Assembly (NCBI RefSeq): GCF_964246085.1
Contig: NZ_CAXTPD010000007.1
Strand: one strand, 5' to 3'
DNA: 64,000 nucleotides
Origin: Brotaphodocola sp003480315
GTDB lineage: Bacteria > Bacillota > Clostridia > Lachnospirales > Lachnospiraceae
Shown: positions 1 through 8,030 of the stretch, piece by piece
Layout of the letters: each line of letters begins with the position of its first letter
Numbering within the stretch: position 1 is the first letter of the stretch
The notes under the pieces: model-generated
Told to the model about the DNA's origin: nothing
Database searches by the model: none
The model's input: the letters and a program-made list of their open reading frames with translations, nothing else
Position numbers and translations under genes: made by a program

Positions 1-40
1 CAGCATGCCGCTGCTCCCATTGCTTTTTACATAAAAATAT

Positions 41-73
41 ACGAAAAAATCCCTGGTCATAGACCAGGGATTT
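41..73 (-). terminator. Intrinsic terminator after rpsU
   Basis: Read on the minus strand, an 11-bp perfect stem (arms 48-58 and 62-72) with a 3-nt loop is followed by a run of six T. It lies just past the rpsU stop codon and should end the rpsU transcript. Confidence 0.88.
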
Positions 74-82
74 CGGAAATAC

Positions 83-259
83 TTAATTAAATTTGCGTTT
101 TCTTGCAGCTTCAGACTTTTTCTTGCGTCTTACGCTTGGTTTCTCGTAATGCTCTCTTTTACGAATCTCCTGCTGAATACCAGCCTTTGCGCAGTTTCTT
201 TTGAATCTGCGTAATGCGCTGTCCAGACTCTCGTTCTCTTTAACGATAACGTTTGACAT
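83..259 (-). CDS. rpsU: 30S ribosomal protein S21
   Basis: A 58-residue, very basic protein with the S21 pattern: an N-terminal SNVIVKENES segment, then LRRFKR, and a Lys/Arg-rich tail ending in RKRKFN. S21 joins the small subunit near the 3' end of 16S rRNA and supports initiation. The frame is shorter than a typical ORF-listing cutoff, but the length matches the family (about 58 residues). The ATG at 259 follows a GGAGGGAGG-rich stretch at 271-280. The gene has its own promoter (336-363) and terminator (41-73), so it is likely monocistronic despite lying downstream of alaS. Confidence 0.95.
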   Translation of the reverse strand: MSNVIVKENESLDSALRRFKRNCAKAGIQQEIRKREHYEKPSVRRKKKSEAARKRKFN

Positions 260-280
260 AGCTCACACCTAACCTCCCTC

Positions 281-309
281 CAGTTGTGTACTTGTGCATA
301 ATACAACTG
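281..309 (-). other. Hairpin in the rpsU 5' leader
   Basis: Seven-bp arms (281-287 and 303-309) form a hairpin just upstream of the purine-rich ribosome binding site of rpsU, inside the transcript predicted from the 336-363 promoter. It could affect initiation or message stability. A specific regulator cannot be named. Confidence 0.4.
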
Positions 310-335
310 TTTGGGTATTTTATAGCACTGGTATG

Positions 336-363
336 ATTATAGCATAAAATCTCTATTCGTCAA
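336..363 (-). promoter_or_regulatory. Sigma-A type promoter of rpsU
   Basis: On the minus strand, TTGACG (358-363) and a perfect TATAAT (336-341) are separated by 16 bp. They lie between the alaS stop and rpsU. Confidence 0.75.
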
Positions 364-405
364 CTGTTTTTTTGAGTTTTTTGCGGATTTTCGTAATTTT
401 TTGTT

Positions 406-3048
406 TTACCGGATCTGTTCTGCTGCAGTCTCGTATGCTTTCTCCAGGGCTGCGTCCACGCCTGCCGGATTCTTGCCGCCTGCCTGTGCCATATTCGGAC
501 GGCCACCGCCGCCACCGCCAACCAGACCTGCGATCGCCTTGACCAGGTTGCCTGCATGGGCACCCTTCTTCTGGGCCTCATCGGTCGCAGTTACCATCAG
601 GTTGACCTTGTCACCCTGAACAGATGCCAGAACGATCACGCCCTCACCAAGCTTATCCTTTAACTGGTCGCCCAGACCGCGCAGTCCGTTCATATCTACG
701 TCAGCTACCTTTGCAGCCAGAACCTTCACGCCCTTCACGTCACGTACCTGGTTCATAACATCGCCCAGAGACTCATTGGCCAGTTTACTCTTTAATTTGT
801 CGTTCTCAGCGTGCAGAGCCTTGATTTCCTCCAGCATGGATTCGATCTTGGCCTTTAATTCTGCCGGAGTGGTCTTTGCTGCTTTTGCTGCCTCGGCCAG
901 CTCCTGCTCCTGATTCTCATAGTAACGCATGAGACCTTCACCGGTCAGTGCCTCGATTCTTCGGACACCTGCTGCGATACCTGCCTCAGAGAGGATCTTG
1001 AATGCATGAATCGCGCCAGTGTTAGCGACATGAGTACCACCGCAAAGCTCGGTAGAGAAATCGCCCATCTTAACCACACGGACCTTCTCACCATACTTTT
1101 CGCCAAACAACGCCATAGCGCCGGTCTTCTTCGCTTCATCCAGAGTCATCTCCTGTGTTACAACATCCAGATTCTCCTGGATCTTCTGATTTACCAGTTC
1201 CTCAACCTTTTTGATCTCCTCCGGAGTCATGGCAGAGAAATGGGTAAAGTCAAAACGGAGTCTGTCCGGAGTTACCAGGGAGCCGGCCTGCTCTACATGG
1301 TCACCGAGGACGCTGCGCAGTGCCTTCTGAAGCAGATGGGTTGCGCTGTGGTTCTTCTCGGTGGAACGGCGGGAGGCCTCATCTACCTTTAAGGTAACTG
1401 TCTCGCCTGCTGCCAGCATGCCGCTGGTCATGTGTCCTACATGGCCGATCTTGCCGCCCTGTAAGTGAATGGTATCCTCTACCACAAAGGTACCGTTGTT
1501 AGCTCCGGTGATCACACCGGTATCACCGCACTGTCCACCCATGGTTCCGTAGAACGGAGTCTCCTCTACGATGATGGTTCCGCGCTGGCCGTCGGTCAGG
1601 GCTTCCACGATCTCGGTATCGGTTGTCAGAACGGAAATCTCAGACTCATGCACCAGTCTGTCGTAGCCCACGAACTTAGAGGTGATCTGAGCCGGGATGG
1701 ACTGGTATACGGTTACATCCGCACCCATGTAGTTGGTTGTCTTACGTGCTTTTCTTGCCTTCTCACGCTGCTCTTTCATAGCTGCCTGGAAGCCTTCCTC
1801 GTCTACGGTCAGATTCTTCTCTTCCAGGATCTCGATCGTTAAGTCTAACGGGAATCCGTAGGTATCGTACAGCTTGAAAGCATTCTCGCCGGAAAGAACG
1901 GTCTCGTTCTTTGCGGACATCTCGCTTTCCATATCTGTCAGGATCGCAAGGCCCTGGTCGATGGTCTTATTGAACTTTTCTTCCTCTTCCGCAAGAACCT
2001 TTAAGATCATAGCCTTCTTCTCTTCCAGCTCCGGATATCCGTCCTTGGAAAGCTCGATAACTGTCTTGGAGAGCTCCGGCATAAATCTTCCCTCAATGCC
2101 AAGCAGACGTCCGTGACGTGCTGCACGGCGGATCAGACGGCGCAGAACATAGCCGCGGCCCTCGTTGGACGGCATGATGCCATCGGAGATCATGAAGGTA
2201 CAGGACTTTACATGATCAGCAATGATACGCAGGGAAACATCCTTCTTGTGATCCACCTGGTACTCAGTGTGTGCCATGGCACAGACCTCATCCAGAAGTG
2301 CCTTGTTGGTATCTACGGTAAACAGGGAATCCACATCCTGGACTACAACAGCTAAACGTTCCAGACCCATACCGGTATCGATGTTCTTCTGTTTTAACTC
2401 CGTGTAATTGCCATGGCCATCGTTCTCGAACTGGGTGAATACATTGTTCCATACCTCGATGTAACGGTCGCATTCACAGCCAACGGTACAGCCCGGCTTG
2501 CCGCAGCCGTACTTCTCACCGCGGTCATAGTAGATCTCGGAACATGGACCGCACGGACCTGCGCCATGCTCCCAGAAGTTGTCCTCTTTGCCGAAGCGGA
2601 AGATTTTCTCTGCCGGAACACCGATCTCTTTATTCCAGATGTTAAATGCCTCATCATCATCTAAGTAAACAGACGGATACAGACGGTCTTTTTCCAGTCC
2701 TACGACCTCAGTTAAAAACTCCCAGGACCAGTGGATTGCTTCATCTTTGAAATAATCGCCGAATGAGAAGTTGCCCAGCATCTCAAAGAAGGTGCCGTGG
2801 CGGGCAGTCTTACCGATGTTTTCGATATCACCGGTGCGGATACATTTCTGGCAGGTGGTCACACGTCTTCTCGGCGGAATCTCCTGTCCGGTGAAATAAG
2901 GCTTTAACGGTGCCATACCGGAGTTGATGAGGAGCAGGCTGTTGTCGTTGTGCGGCACCAGGGAAAAGCTCTTCATTGCCAGATGTCCCTTGCTCTCAAA
3001 GAATTCCAGGAACATTCTTCTCAGTTCGTTTACTCCATACTTCTTCAC
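406..3048 (-). CDS. alaS: Alanine--tRNA ligase
   Basis: AlaRS charges tRNA-Ala. The 880-residue length is normal for bacteria. The N-terminal class II catalytic core is evident (FFESKGH near residue 20, then MAPLKPYFTG and GNFSFGDYFK). The editing domain carries the zinc and deacylation motifs HSATH (about residue 570) and CGGTH (about 670). The C-terminal oligomerization domain ends in a Gly-rich GLVGGGGGGRP segment. The start is a GTG at 3046-3048 with GGAGG a few bases upstream. It follows a small membrane peptide gene by 72 bp and is probably cotranscribed with it from the promoter at 3295-3323. No T-box leader was seen. Confidence 0.97.
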   Translation of the reverse strand: MKKYGVNELRRMFLEFFESKGHLAMKSFSLVPHNDNSLLLINSGMAPLKPYFTGQEIPPRRRVTTCQKCIRTGDIENIGKTARHGTFFEMLGNFSFGDYFKDEAIHWSWEFLTEVVGLEKDRLYPSVYLDDDEAFNIWNKEIGVPAEKIFRFGKEDNFWEHGAGPCGPCSEIYYDRGEKYGCGKPGCTVGCECDRYIEVWNNVFTQFENDGHGNYTELKQKNIDTGMGLERLAVVVQDVDSLFTVDTNKALLDEVCAMAHTEYQVDHKKDVSLRIIADHVKSCTFMISDGIMPSNEGRGYVLRRLIRRAARHGRLLGIEGRFMPELSKTVIELSKDGYPELEEKKAMILKVLAEEEEKFNKTIDQGLAILTDMESEMSAKNETVLSGENAFKLYDTYGFPLDLTIEILEEKNLTVDEEGFQAAMKEQREKARKARKTTNYMGADVTVYQSIPAQITSKFVGYDRLVHESEISVLTTDTEIVEALTDGQRGTIIVEETPFYGTMGGQCGDTGVITGANNGTFVVEDTIHLQGGKIGHVGHMTSGMLAAGETVTLKVDEASRRSTEKNHSATHLLQKALRSVLGDHVEQAGSLVTPDRLRFDFTHFSAMTPEEIKKVEELVNQKIQENLDVVTQEMTLDEAKKTGAMALFGEKYGEKVRVVKMGDFSTELCGGTHVANTGAIHAFKILSEAGIAAGVRRIEALTGEGLMRYYENQEQELAEAAKAAKTTPAELKAKIESMLEEIKALHAENDKLKSKLANESLGDVMNQVRDVKGVKVLAAKVADVDMNGLRGLGDQLKDKLGEGVIVLASVQGDKVNLMVTATDEAQKKGAHAGNLVKAIAGLVGGGGGGRPNMAQAGGKNPAGVDAALEKAYETAAEQIR

Positions 3049-3120
3049 TTTACTACTTCCTCCGTATTATCGCCGCTGCCCGCACTGCATGCATGCACCG
3101 GCTGGATTTTGCTGCCGTTC

Positions 3121-3246
3121 TTATGCGCGGTCAGCCTCTTTTTTGTCTCTGAACTTTTTGCCGCAAATGATTCCCGCGTACGCGAGCGCTGCAAAAATGA
3201 TGGCTTTTACGGTATATCCAATCAGACTGGTTGCGATTGCTGCCAT
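3121..3246 (-). CDS. Small single-span membrane protein, unknown function
   Basis: A 41-codon frame with an excellent AGGAGG ribosome binding site 8-9 bases before the ATG at 3246 and a TAA at 3121. The product begins MAAIATSLIGYT, has one hydrophobic segment (about residues 9-29, ending AYAGIICG), and a charged tail KKFRDKKEADRA that should face the cytoplasm. I do not recognise a named family. It lies between a promoter (3295-3323) and alaS, so it would be the first gene of the alaS transcript. The ribosome binding site, the membrane segment and the positive-inside tail together argue that it is real. Confidence 0.72.
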   Translation of the reverse strand: MAAIATSLIGYTVKAIIFAALAYAGIICGKKFRDKKEADRA

Positions 3247-3294
3247 AATAACTTCCTCCTTATGTTCAGAAAAATTATTTCAATTCATCTTTGT

Positions 3295-3323
3295 ATCTTA
3301 CCATAGGAACCTATAATTATCAA
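3295..3323 (-). promoter_or_regulatory. Promoter of the small membrane gene and alaS
   Basis: On the minus strand, TTGATA (3318-3323) and TAAGAT (3295-3300) have a 17-bp spacer. They lie directly upstream of the 41-codon gene and after the terminator of the LprI-like gene. Confidence 0.55.
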
Positions 3324-3326
3324 GTC

Positions 3327-3371
3327 CCCAAAAAGCAGGCAGAAAACTGTTTTTTCGTCTTCTGCCTGCTT
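3327..3371 (-). terminator. Intrinsic terminator of the LprI-like gene
   Basis: A 12-bp stem (3333-3344 and 3360-3371) with a 15-nt loop is followed on the minus strand by a short T-rich run (CTTTTTGGGG). It lies 14 bp past the stop of the LprI-like gene. Confidence 0.78.
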
Positions 3372-3384
3372 CCTGCTTTCTGTT

Positions 3385-4098
3385 CTATTCCGTTTTATCA
3401 AGAACGGTTTCATACCGCCCTGCAAGATCATAAACACGTTCTCTTGTGAGATCACGCAGGGAACGGATGTATTCCAGCTTCTCCAGTGCGCTCCCACTCT
3501 GCTTCTTGGAATTGGCCACCGCAGCGCTCTCGCGGTCACGGACCCAGCTGCGCTGCTCTGTAAAGAACGCGGTCTTTTCATCTCCGGACAGCTGCTGCTC
3601 CAGAATTTCCAGGATGCTCTGCATTTTGCTTTCCCAAATCTTTCTTTCCGACTCTGCCGCAGCCTTCAGGGCGTTGGCACTGCTGTCCGCGGACACACTC
3701 CGGCGCTTCTCCGCCTGGTCATCCAGCTCGGCGAGCTGTGCCAGGATACCGGTCTTTGTACCCGGCTGCCTTTCTTCTTTTTCCATAGCAATTCTGCCGG
3801 CCGTATCTTCCGGCTCATCCGGCAGATCAGCCTGAGCCATAATCCTCGAATTTTCCGGAAACGCTTCCTCATCGGGCTCATCGGCTGTGTTCTGCATGGA
3901 AAAAGCACGTGCTGCTTCCGCTGCGGCTTCTGTTTCCACGGGTACCGCATCTGCCTGTCCTGTCACAGCTTGTTGTGCAGCCTCTCCGGAAACATACTGC
4001 ATCTCGCTGTCCGCCAGATGCCGTGCGGAATAATCTGTGATTCCGATTCCTGCCACACAGATCACTGCAATGGCTACCCAGATTCCTTTTAGCTTCAT
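3385..4098 (-). CDS. Membrane-anchored protein with a C-terminal LprI-like (DUF1311) domain
   Basis: The 237-residue product starts with a short basic stretch and a hydrophobic segment (about residues 5-20), which reads as a signal anchor or signal peptide. There is no good lipobox: the Cys at about 14 follows Val-Ile. Residues 30-130 are acidic, Ala/Glu/Pro-rich and probably disordered. The C-terminal part (about 150-232) has spaced Trp and charged residues (KIWESKMQSIL, QRSWVRDRE, SALEKLEYIRSLRDLTRERV) that resemble the lysozyme-inhibitor LprI/DUF1311 domain. I infer an envelope role. The family call is tentative. It is transcribed alone, with its own terminator. Confidence 0.6.
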   Translation of the reverse strand: MKLKGIWVAIAVICVAGIGITDYSARHLADSEMQYVSGEAAQQAVTGQADAVPVETEAAAEAARAFSMQNTADEPDEEAFPENSRIMAQADLPDEPEDTAGRIAMEKEERQPGTKTGILAQLAELDDQAEKRRSVSADSSANALKAAAESERKIWESKMQSILEILEQQLSGDEKTAFFTEQRSWVRDRESAAVANSKKQSGSALEKLEYIRSLRDLTRERVYDLAGRYETVLDKTE

Positions 4099-4258
4099 AA
4101 ATCCATCCGTCCTGCCTATTCTGTATTGTTCCTAACAAATTCCGATCCACTGAACATACCATAACATAAACAGGTCTAAATGAAAATATAAGTTCAAAAG
4201 AAGTAAAGAATTGTAAGAAAGACTTAACAGTTTCCGGCAGCTGACAGTCCCGGAGCAA

Positions 4259-4741
4259 TCAGGCGTTGAGCCCTTCATCTGTGAGAAGGCTGCTCCCATC
4301 CGCCGCCGAGGTAGCCAGCTGGTCACACCGTTCATTGAGCGGATGTCCGGCATGGCCCTTCACCCAGATAAAATTCACCCGGTGGGCGGCCTTTGCTTTT
4401 AAAAGCCGCTCCCAAAGGTCAATATTTTTCACCGGACCGCTTTTTCCGCGTTTCCAGTTGTTCCTGACCCAGTTGTCGATCCAGTGCTGGTTAAACGCGT
4501 CTGTCAGATATTTGGAATCCGAGTACAGATCCACCTCGCAGGGACGGTTTAACGCCTCTAACGCCACAATGGCCGCCATCAGTTCCATCCGGTTGTTGGT
4601 GGTTTTTTTGTATCCGGCAGACAGCTCCTTTTCGTGAAGCTGTCCCTTGCTGTCCGTAAAATGCAGGACTGCACCGTATCCTCCCGGTCCGTCCGGATTC
4701 CCCCTCGCTGAACCATCGGTGTAAATCTGTACTTTTGACAT
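4259..4741 (-). CDS. rnhA: Ribonuclease HI
   Basis: This 160-residue enzyme cuts the RNA strand of RNA-DNA hybrids. The four acidic catalytic residues are visible: D9 (IYTDGS), E53 (NRMELMA), D75 (YSDSKYL) and D140 (NERCD), with the usual KGHAGHPLNE loop before the last one. A longer open frame reaches 4822, but the ATG at 4741 is preferred. It begins MSKVQIYTDG as expected for the family and has AGGAG about 8 bases upstream. That site overlaps the stop codon of the metallohydrolase gene upstream, so translation may be coupled. Confidence 0.93.
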   Translation of the reverse strand: MSKVQIYTDGSARGNPDGPGGYGAVLHFTDSKGQLHEKELSAGYKKTTNNRMELMAAIVALEALNRPCEVDLYSDSKYLTDAFNQHWIDNWVRNNWKRGKSGPVKNIDLWERLLKAKAAHRVNFIWVKGHAGHPLNERCDQLATSAADGSSLLTDEGLNA

Positions 4742-4754
4742 TTCTGTTATTCTC

Positions 4755-6356
4755 CTATCTGTCCCATTTGTCACATAATGCATTGATCTGATCGGCAAAT
4801 TTTGCCAGATCCTTGTTGGCACCGCCCTCGTTTCTGCGGATAACGCCCATCAGGCGCTCACCGGCAGCCAGAAGCCGTGCAAAGACACCACTGGCTTTCT
4901 TTGCCGGAGCACTCTTGGCCTGGATCGGGATACCTGCGGTTTCCCGTACCCAGACACCCTTTATCAGGTCAAACTCAGAGCCTGAAAACGGCGCCTTGGC
5001 CGGTACACCGGTCTTTTCTGTGATGAGCTCGGCAAAGCGGTCGCAGACATCGTCATTGCCATGAACCACGAAAAACTGCTGCGGCTTCTTTTCAAAGGCC
5101 AGTGCCCAGGTCAGAAGACCATTCTGATCAGCGTGTCCGCTGATGTCGTGAAGCACCTCGATGTGGGCTTCCACATCAATGCTCTCACCAAAGAGCTTCA
5201 CTTCCTTCGCACCGTCCACCAGGGCACGGCCAATGGTGCCGACAGCCTGGTATCCGGCAAAGATCACCGTACATTCCCTGCGCCACAGATTGTGCTTTAA
5301 ATGATGGCGGATACGTCCTGCGTCACACATGCCGGACGCAGAGATGATAACCTTCGGCTTTGCATCAAAGTTGATGTTGATGGACTCGTCACTGGTTACG
5401 GAAAGCTTCAGACCCGGAAAGGCAATCGGGTTGATGCCTTCCTCCACGAGCTCCCTGGTTTCTTCATCGTAGCATTCTGCCTGATTTTCCTTGAACACGT
5501 GGGTAGCCTCCACCGCCAGCGGACTATCCACATAAACCTCAAAATTATCATGACCATGGATCAGACGCTGGGCTTTGATCTGGCGGAAGTAATAAAGAAG
5601 CTCCTGGGTACGTCCTACCGCAAAGGCCGGGATCACGACATTGCCGCCCCGGTCCAGGGTTTCCTGGACGATCCGCACCAGCTCCGAAATATGATCCTTT
5701 CCCTTCTGGTGGAACCGGTCCCCGTAGGTAGACTCCATGACTGCGTAATCTGCTTCTTTCGTGTAGATCGGATCCCGGATCAGGGGCTTGTTGAAGTTGC
5801 CGATATCGCCGGAAAAGACAATTTTCTTCTCCACTCCGTCTTCCTTCATCCAGATTTCAATGGAAGCAGAGCCCAGCAGATGGCCGATATCCGTAAACCG
5901 GACAGAAACCTCATCATTTACTTCCACAATTTCATCGTAGTAATATCCTTCAAAATGCTCCAGTACCCCCAGTGCGTCGTTCATCTCGTATAATGGCGGC
6001 ACTTCCGGACGTCCGGCACGTCTTGCTTTTCTGTTTTTCCATTCTGCCTCCGTCTCCTGGATATGCGCAGAATCTTTTAACATGATGTTGCAGAGGTCGC
6101 AGGTGGCGTTGGTTGCAATGACACGCCCCTTAAAGCCCCTGGCATAAATATAAGGCAGCATACCCACGTGGTCAATGTGGGCATGGGTAAGAAGCACAAA
6201 CTGGATATCAGACCACGGCACCGGCGGCTCTACATTTTCATAGATGTTTATGCCCTGCTCCATGCCGCAGTCTACCAGGAATTTACTGCTTCCGACTTCC
6301 AGATAATGACAGCTTCCCGTCACCTCATGAGCTGCTCCACTGAAAACCAATCTCAT
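4755..6356 (-). CDS. MBL-fold beta-CASP metallohydrolase (CPSF/YSH1-like)
   Basis: The 533-residue protein has an N-terminal metallo-beta-lactamase domain with LTHAHIDHVG (about residues 54-63), GHLLGSA and SGDIGNF. The central beta-CASP region contains GRTQELLYY and SASGMCDAGR, and the RNA-specificity type segment near 430 contains HGNDD. Proteins of this layout (COG1236-like) are RNA endonucleases or exonucleases in archaea and eukaryotes. The bacterial members are poorly characterised, and the RNA substrate is an inference. The C-terminal extension of about 60 residues (AKSAPAKKASG onward) is basic. An AAAGGAGGG site precedes the ATG. It forms an operon with rnhA. Confidence 0.85.
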   Translation of the reverse strand: MRLVFSGAAHEVTGSCHYLEVGSSKFLVDCGMEQGINIYENVEPPVPWSDIQFVLLTHAHIDHVGMLPYIYARGFKGRVIATNATCDLCNIMLKDSAHIQETEAEWKNRKARRAGRPEVPPLYEMNDALGVLEHFEGYYYDEIVEVNDEVSVRFTDIGHLLGSASIEIWMKEDGVEKKIVFSGDIGNFNKPLIRDPIYTKEADYAVMESTYGDRFHQKGKDHISELVRIVQETLDRGGNVVIPAFAVGRTQELLYYFRQIKAQRLIHGHDNFEVYVDSPLAVEATHVFKENQAECYDEETRELVEEGINPIAFPGLKLSVTSDESININFDAKPKVIISASGMCDAGRIRHHLKHNLWRRECTVIFAGYQAVGTIGRALVDGAKEVKLFGESIDVEAHIEVLHDISGHADQNGLLTWALAFEKKPQQFFVVHGNDDVCDRFAELITEKTGVPAKAPFSGSEFDLIKGVWVRETAGIPIQAKSAPAKKASGVFARLLAAGERLMGVIRRNEGGANKDLAKFADQINALCDKWDR

Positions 6357-6407
6357 AAAGCACCCTCCTTTTGTATGTATGTGCTCTCGGAGTCCGAGGG
6401 TACATGG

Positions 6408-7883
6408 TTAAATGATGATGCAGATCAGGCCTCCGTTGCTGTCGTTGATGATCTTCTGGAGGGCATCCTGAAGCTTGGACTGGCATTCCTCCGTCATCTG
6501 GTTTACCTTGGCCTGAATTCCATCCTCCACAATCTGTTCTATGGATTTTCCGAAAATATTTGTCTCCCAGATCCCGTTTTCTTCCCTGTTTGCGTTGTCC
6601 TTCATATAAGCGATGAGATCCTGGGCCTGCTGCTCGCTTCCCACAATGGGGGCAATCTCTGTCTGGATCCGTGCACGGATCAGATTGATGGACGGCGCTT
6701 CTGCCTTCATCTTAACCCCATAGCGGTTTCCGTGCCGGATCACCACCGGCTCATCCAGCACGATCTCCGAGCGCTCCGGCGTCACCACACCGTAGCCTCT
6801 GGCCCGCACCTGCTCCAGCGCGTTCCGGATCTTGTCATACTCCTGTTTCTTTTCAGCCAGTTCCTTCAGCTGCTGCATGAGTTCATACTCATCCCCAATG
6901 GAGAGTCCGGAAAACTCGCTTAAGATCTGATAATAATAATCTTCATCAAACAGCATCCGCACCACGACTTTTCCGTCTGACAGATCCATGCGCCCGGTTT
7001 CCATGCTACTTACCGCCTTCGCTTCATCATCCTTCCAGGAATCCGTAAGATCCTTCATCCTGCGGATATGGCTCATGGCATTGCGGGCTGCCTTCACAGC
7101 CTGCTGCTTCAGCCAGTGCGAAGCCGGCAGAAGTTCCAGCCACTTCGGGATCTGAAAATCCACCTCTGTGACCGGAAATTCAAAGAGGACCTGCTTTAAT
7201 ATCTGATAAATATCCACCGGCTTCAGCTGCTCGCAATTCACCGGCATGACACAGACCTCATATTTCGTTTCCAATTCCTTTGCCAGATTTCTGGTTTCTT
7301 CCGAATATGGCCTGCTGGAGTTTAAAAGCACCAGAAACGGCTTTCCGATCTCCTGAAGCTCCCGGACTGCCGTTTCCTCTGGCTTTATGTAGGCCTGCCG
7401 CTCCAGCTCTCCAAAGGAACCGTCTGTGGTGATCACAAGTCCGATGGTGGAATGATCCCGGATCACCTTGCGGGTACCGATTTCCGCTGCCATGGTAAAG
7501 GGAATGCTCTCTTCAGACCATGGCGTTTTCACCAGGCGTTCCTTTTCATTTTCCATGTGCCCGCCGGCTCCCTCCGTCATAAAGCCCACACAGTCCACCA
7601 GCCGTACCTGTACAGCAGTATCTTCCCCCAGGGCAATACGGGCTGCCTCCTTGGGAACAAACTTCGGCTCCGTAGTCATGATGGTCTTTCCTGCCGCACT
7701 CTGAGGCAGTTCATCCCGGGTCCGGTTCTTCTGGTTTTCATCGGTAATGCCTGGCAACACCATCTGCTCCATAAATCGCTTGATAAAGGTAGATTTTCCG
7801 GTCCGCACCGGTCCTACCACGCCCAGATAAATCTCTCCGCCGGTCCTTGCCTGAATATCCCGGTATACACTGTACTGTTCCAT
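6408..7883 (-). CDS. spoIVA: Stage IV sporulation protein A
   Basis: The coat morphogenetic ATPase coats the forespore surface and anchors the spore coat basement layer. The 491-residue length fits the family. The Walker A motif is at residues 24-32 (GPVRTGKST), followed by the characteristic TDENQKNRTRDELPQS region. The conserved C-terminus SNGGLICIII is intact. It lies between PPi-phosphofructokinase and the beta-CASP gene. This gene shows that the organism belongs to an endospore-forming lineage. A sigma-E-like -10 box lies upstream (7963-7970). Confidence 0.96.
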   Translation of the reverse strand: MEQYSVYRDIQARTGGEIYLGVVGPVRTGKSTFIKRFMEQMVLPGITDENQKNRTRDELPQSAAGKTIMTTEPKFVPKEAARIALGEDTAVQVRLVDCVGFMTEGAGGHMENEKERLVKTPWSEESIPFTMAAEIGTRKVIRDHSTIGLVITTDGSFGELERQAYIKPEETAVRELQEIGKPFLVLLNSSRPYSEETRNLAKELETKYEVCVMPVNCEQLKPVDIYQILKQVLFEFPVTEVDFQIPKWLELLPASHWLKQQAVKAARNAMSHIRRMKDLTDSWKDDEAKAVSSMETGRMDLSDGKVVVRMLFDEDYYYQILSEFSGLSIGDEYELMQQLKELAEKKQEYDKIRNALEQVRARGYGVVTPERSEIVLDEPVVIRHGNRYGVKMKAEAPSINLIRARIQTEIAPIVGSEQQAQDLIAYMKDNANREENGIWETNIFGKSIEQIVEDGIQAKVNQMTEECQSKLQDALQKIINDSNGGLICIII

Positions 7884-7962
7884 ATAGACACTCCCCCTGC
7901 CAAAACAGATCTGTTACCGGTGACAGACTAAAAATCCGGTCACACCGGTCAGTACTGTTTCT

Positions 7963-7970
7963 AATATATG
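7963..7970 (-). promoter_or_regulatory. Possible sigma-E type -10 element of spoIVA
   Basis: The minus strand reads CATATATT about 80 bases before the spoIVA ATG, close to the sigma-E -10 consensus CATACAnT. A -35 box is only weakly visible. Support rests on the known mother-cell expression of spoIVA in relatives. Confidence 0.3.
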
Positions 7971-8030
7971 CAGGAGCATCCTGGAATCATGCTTTTCTGA
8001 TGCAGAAAATATAAGGATCTGCCGGATCGA

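Noticed and set aside
360..3306. Plus-strand open frames across alaS and its upstream region
   Set aside because: They are shadows of alaS and the small membrane gene, have no ribosome binding sites, and show no family features.
3049..3330. T-box riboswitch for alaS
   Set aside because: The upstream region holds a small coding gene and a short leader; no T-box sequence or specifier stem is seen.
4742..4822. N-terminal extension of rnhA
   Set aside because: It overlaps the end of the metallohydrolase gene, lacks a ribosome binding site, and is not part of the RNase HI fold.
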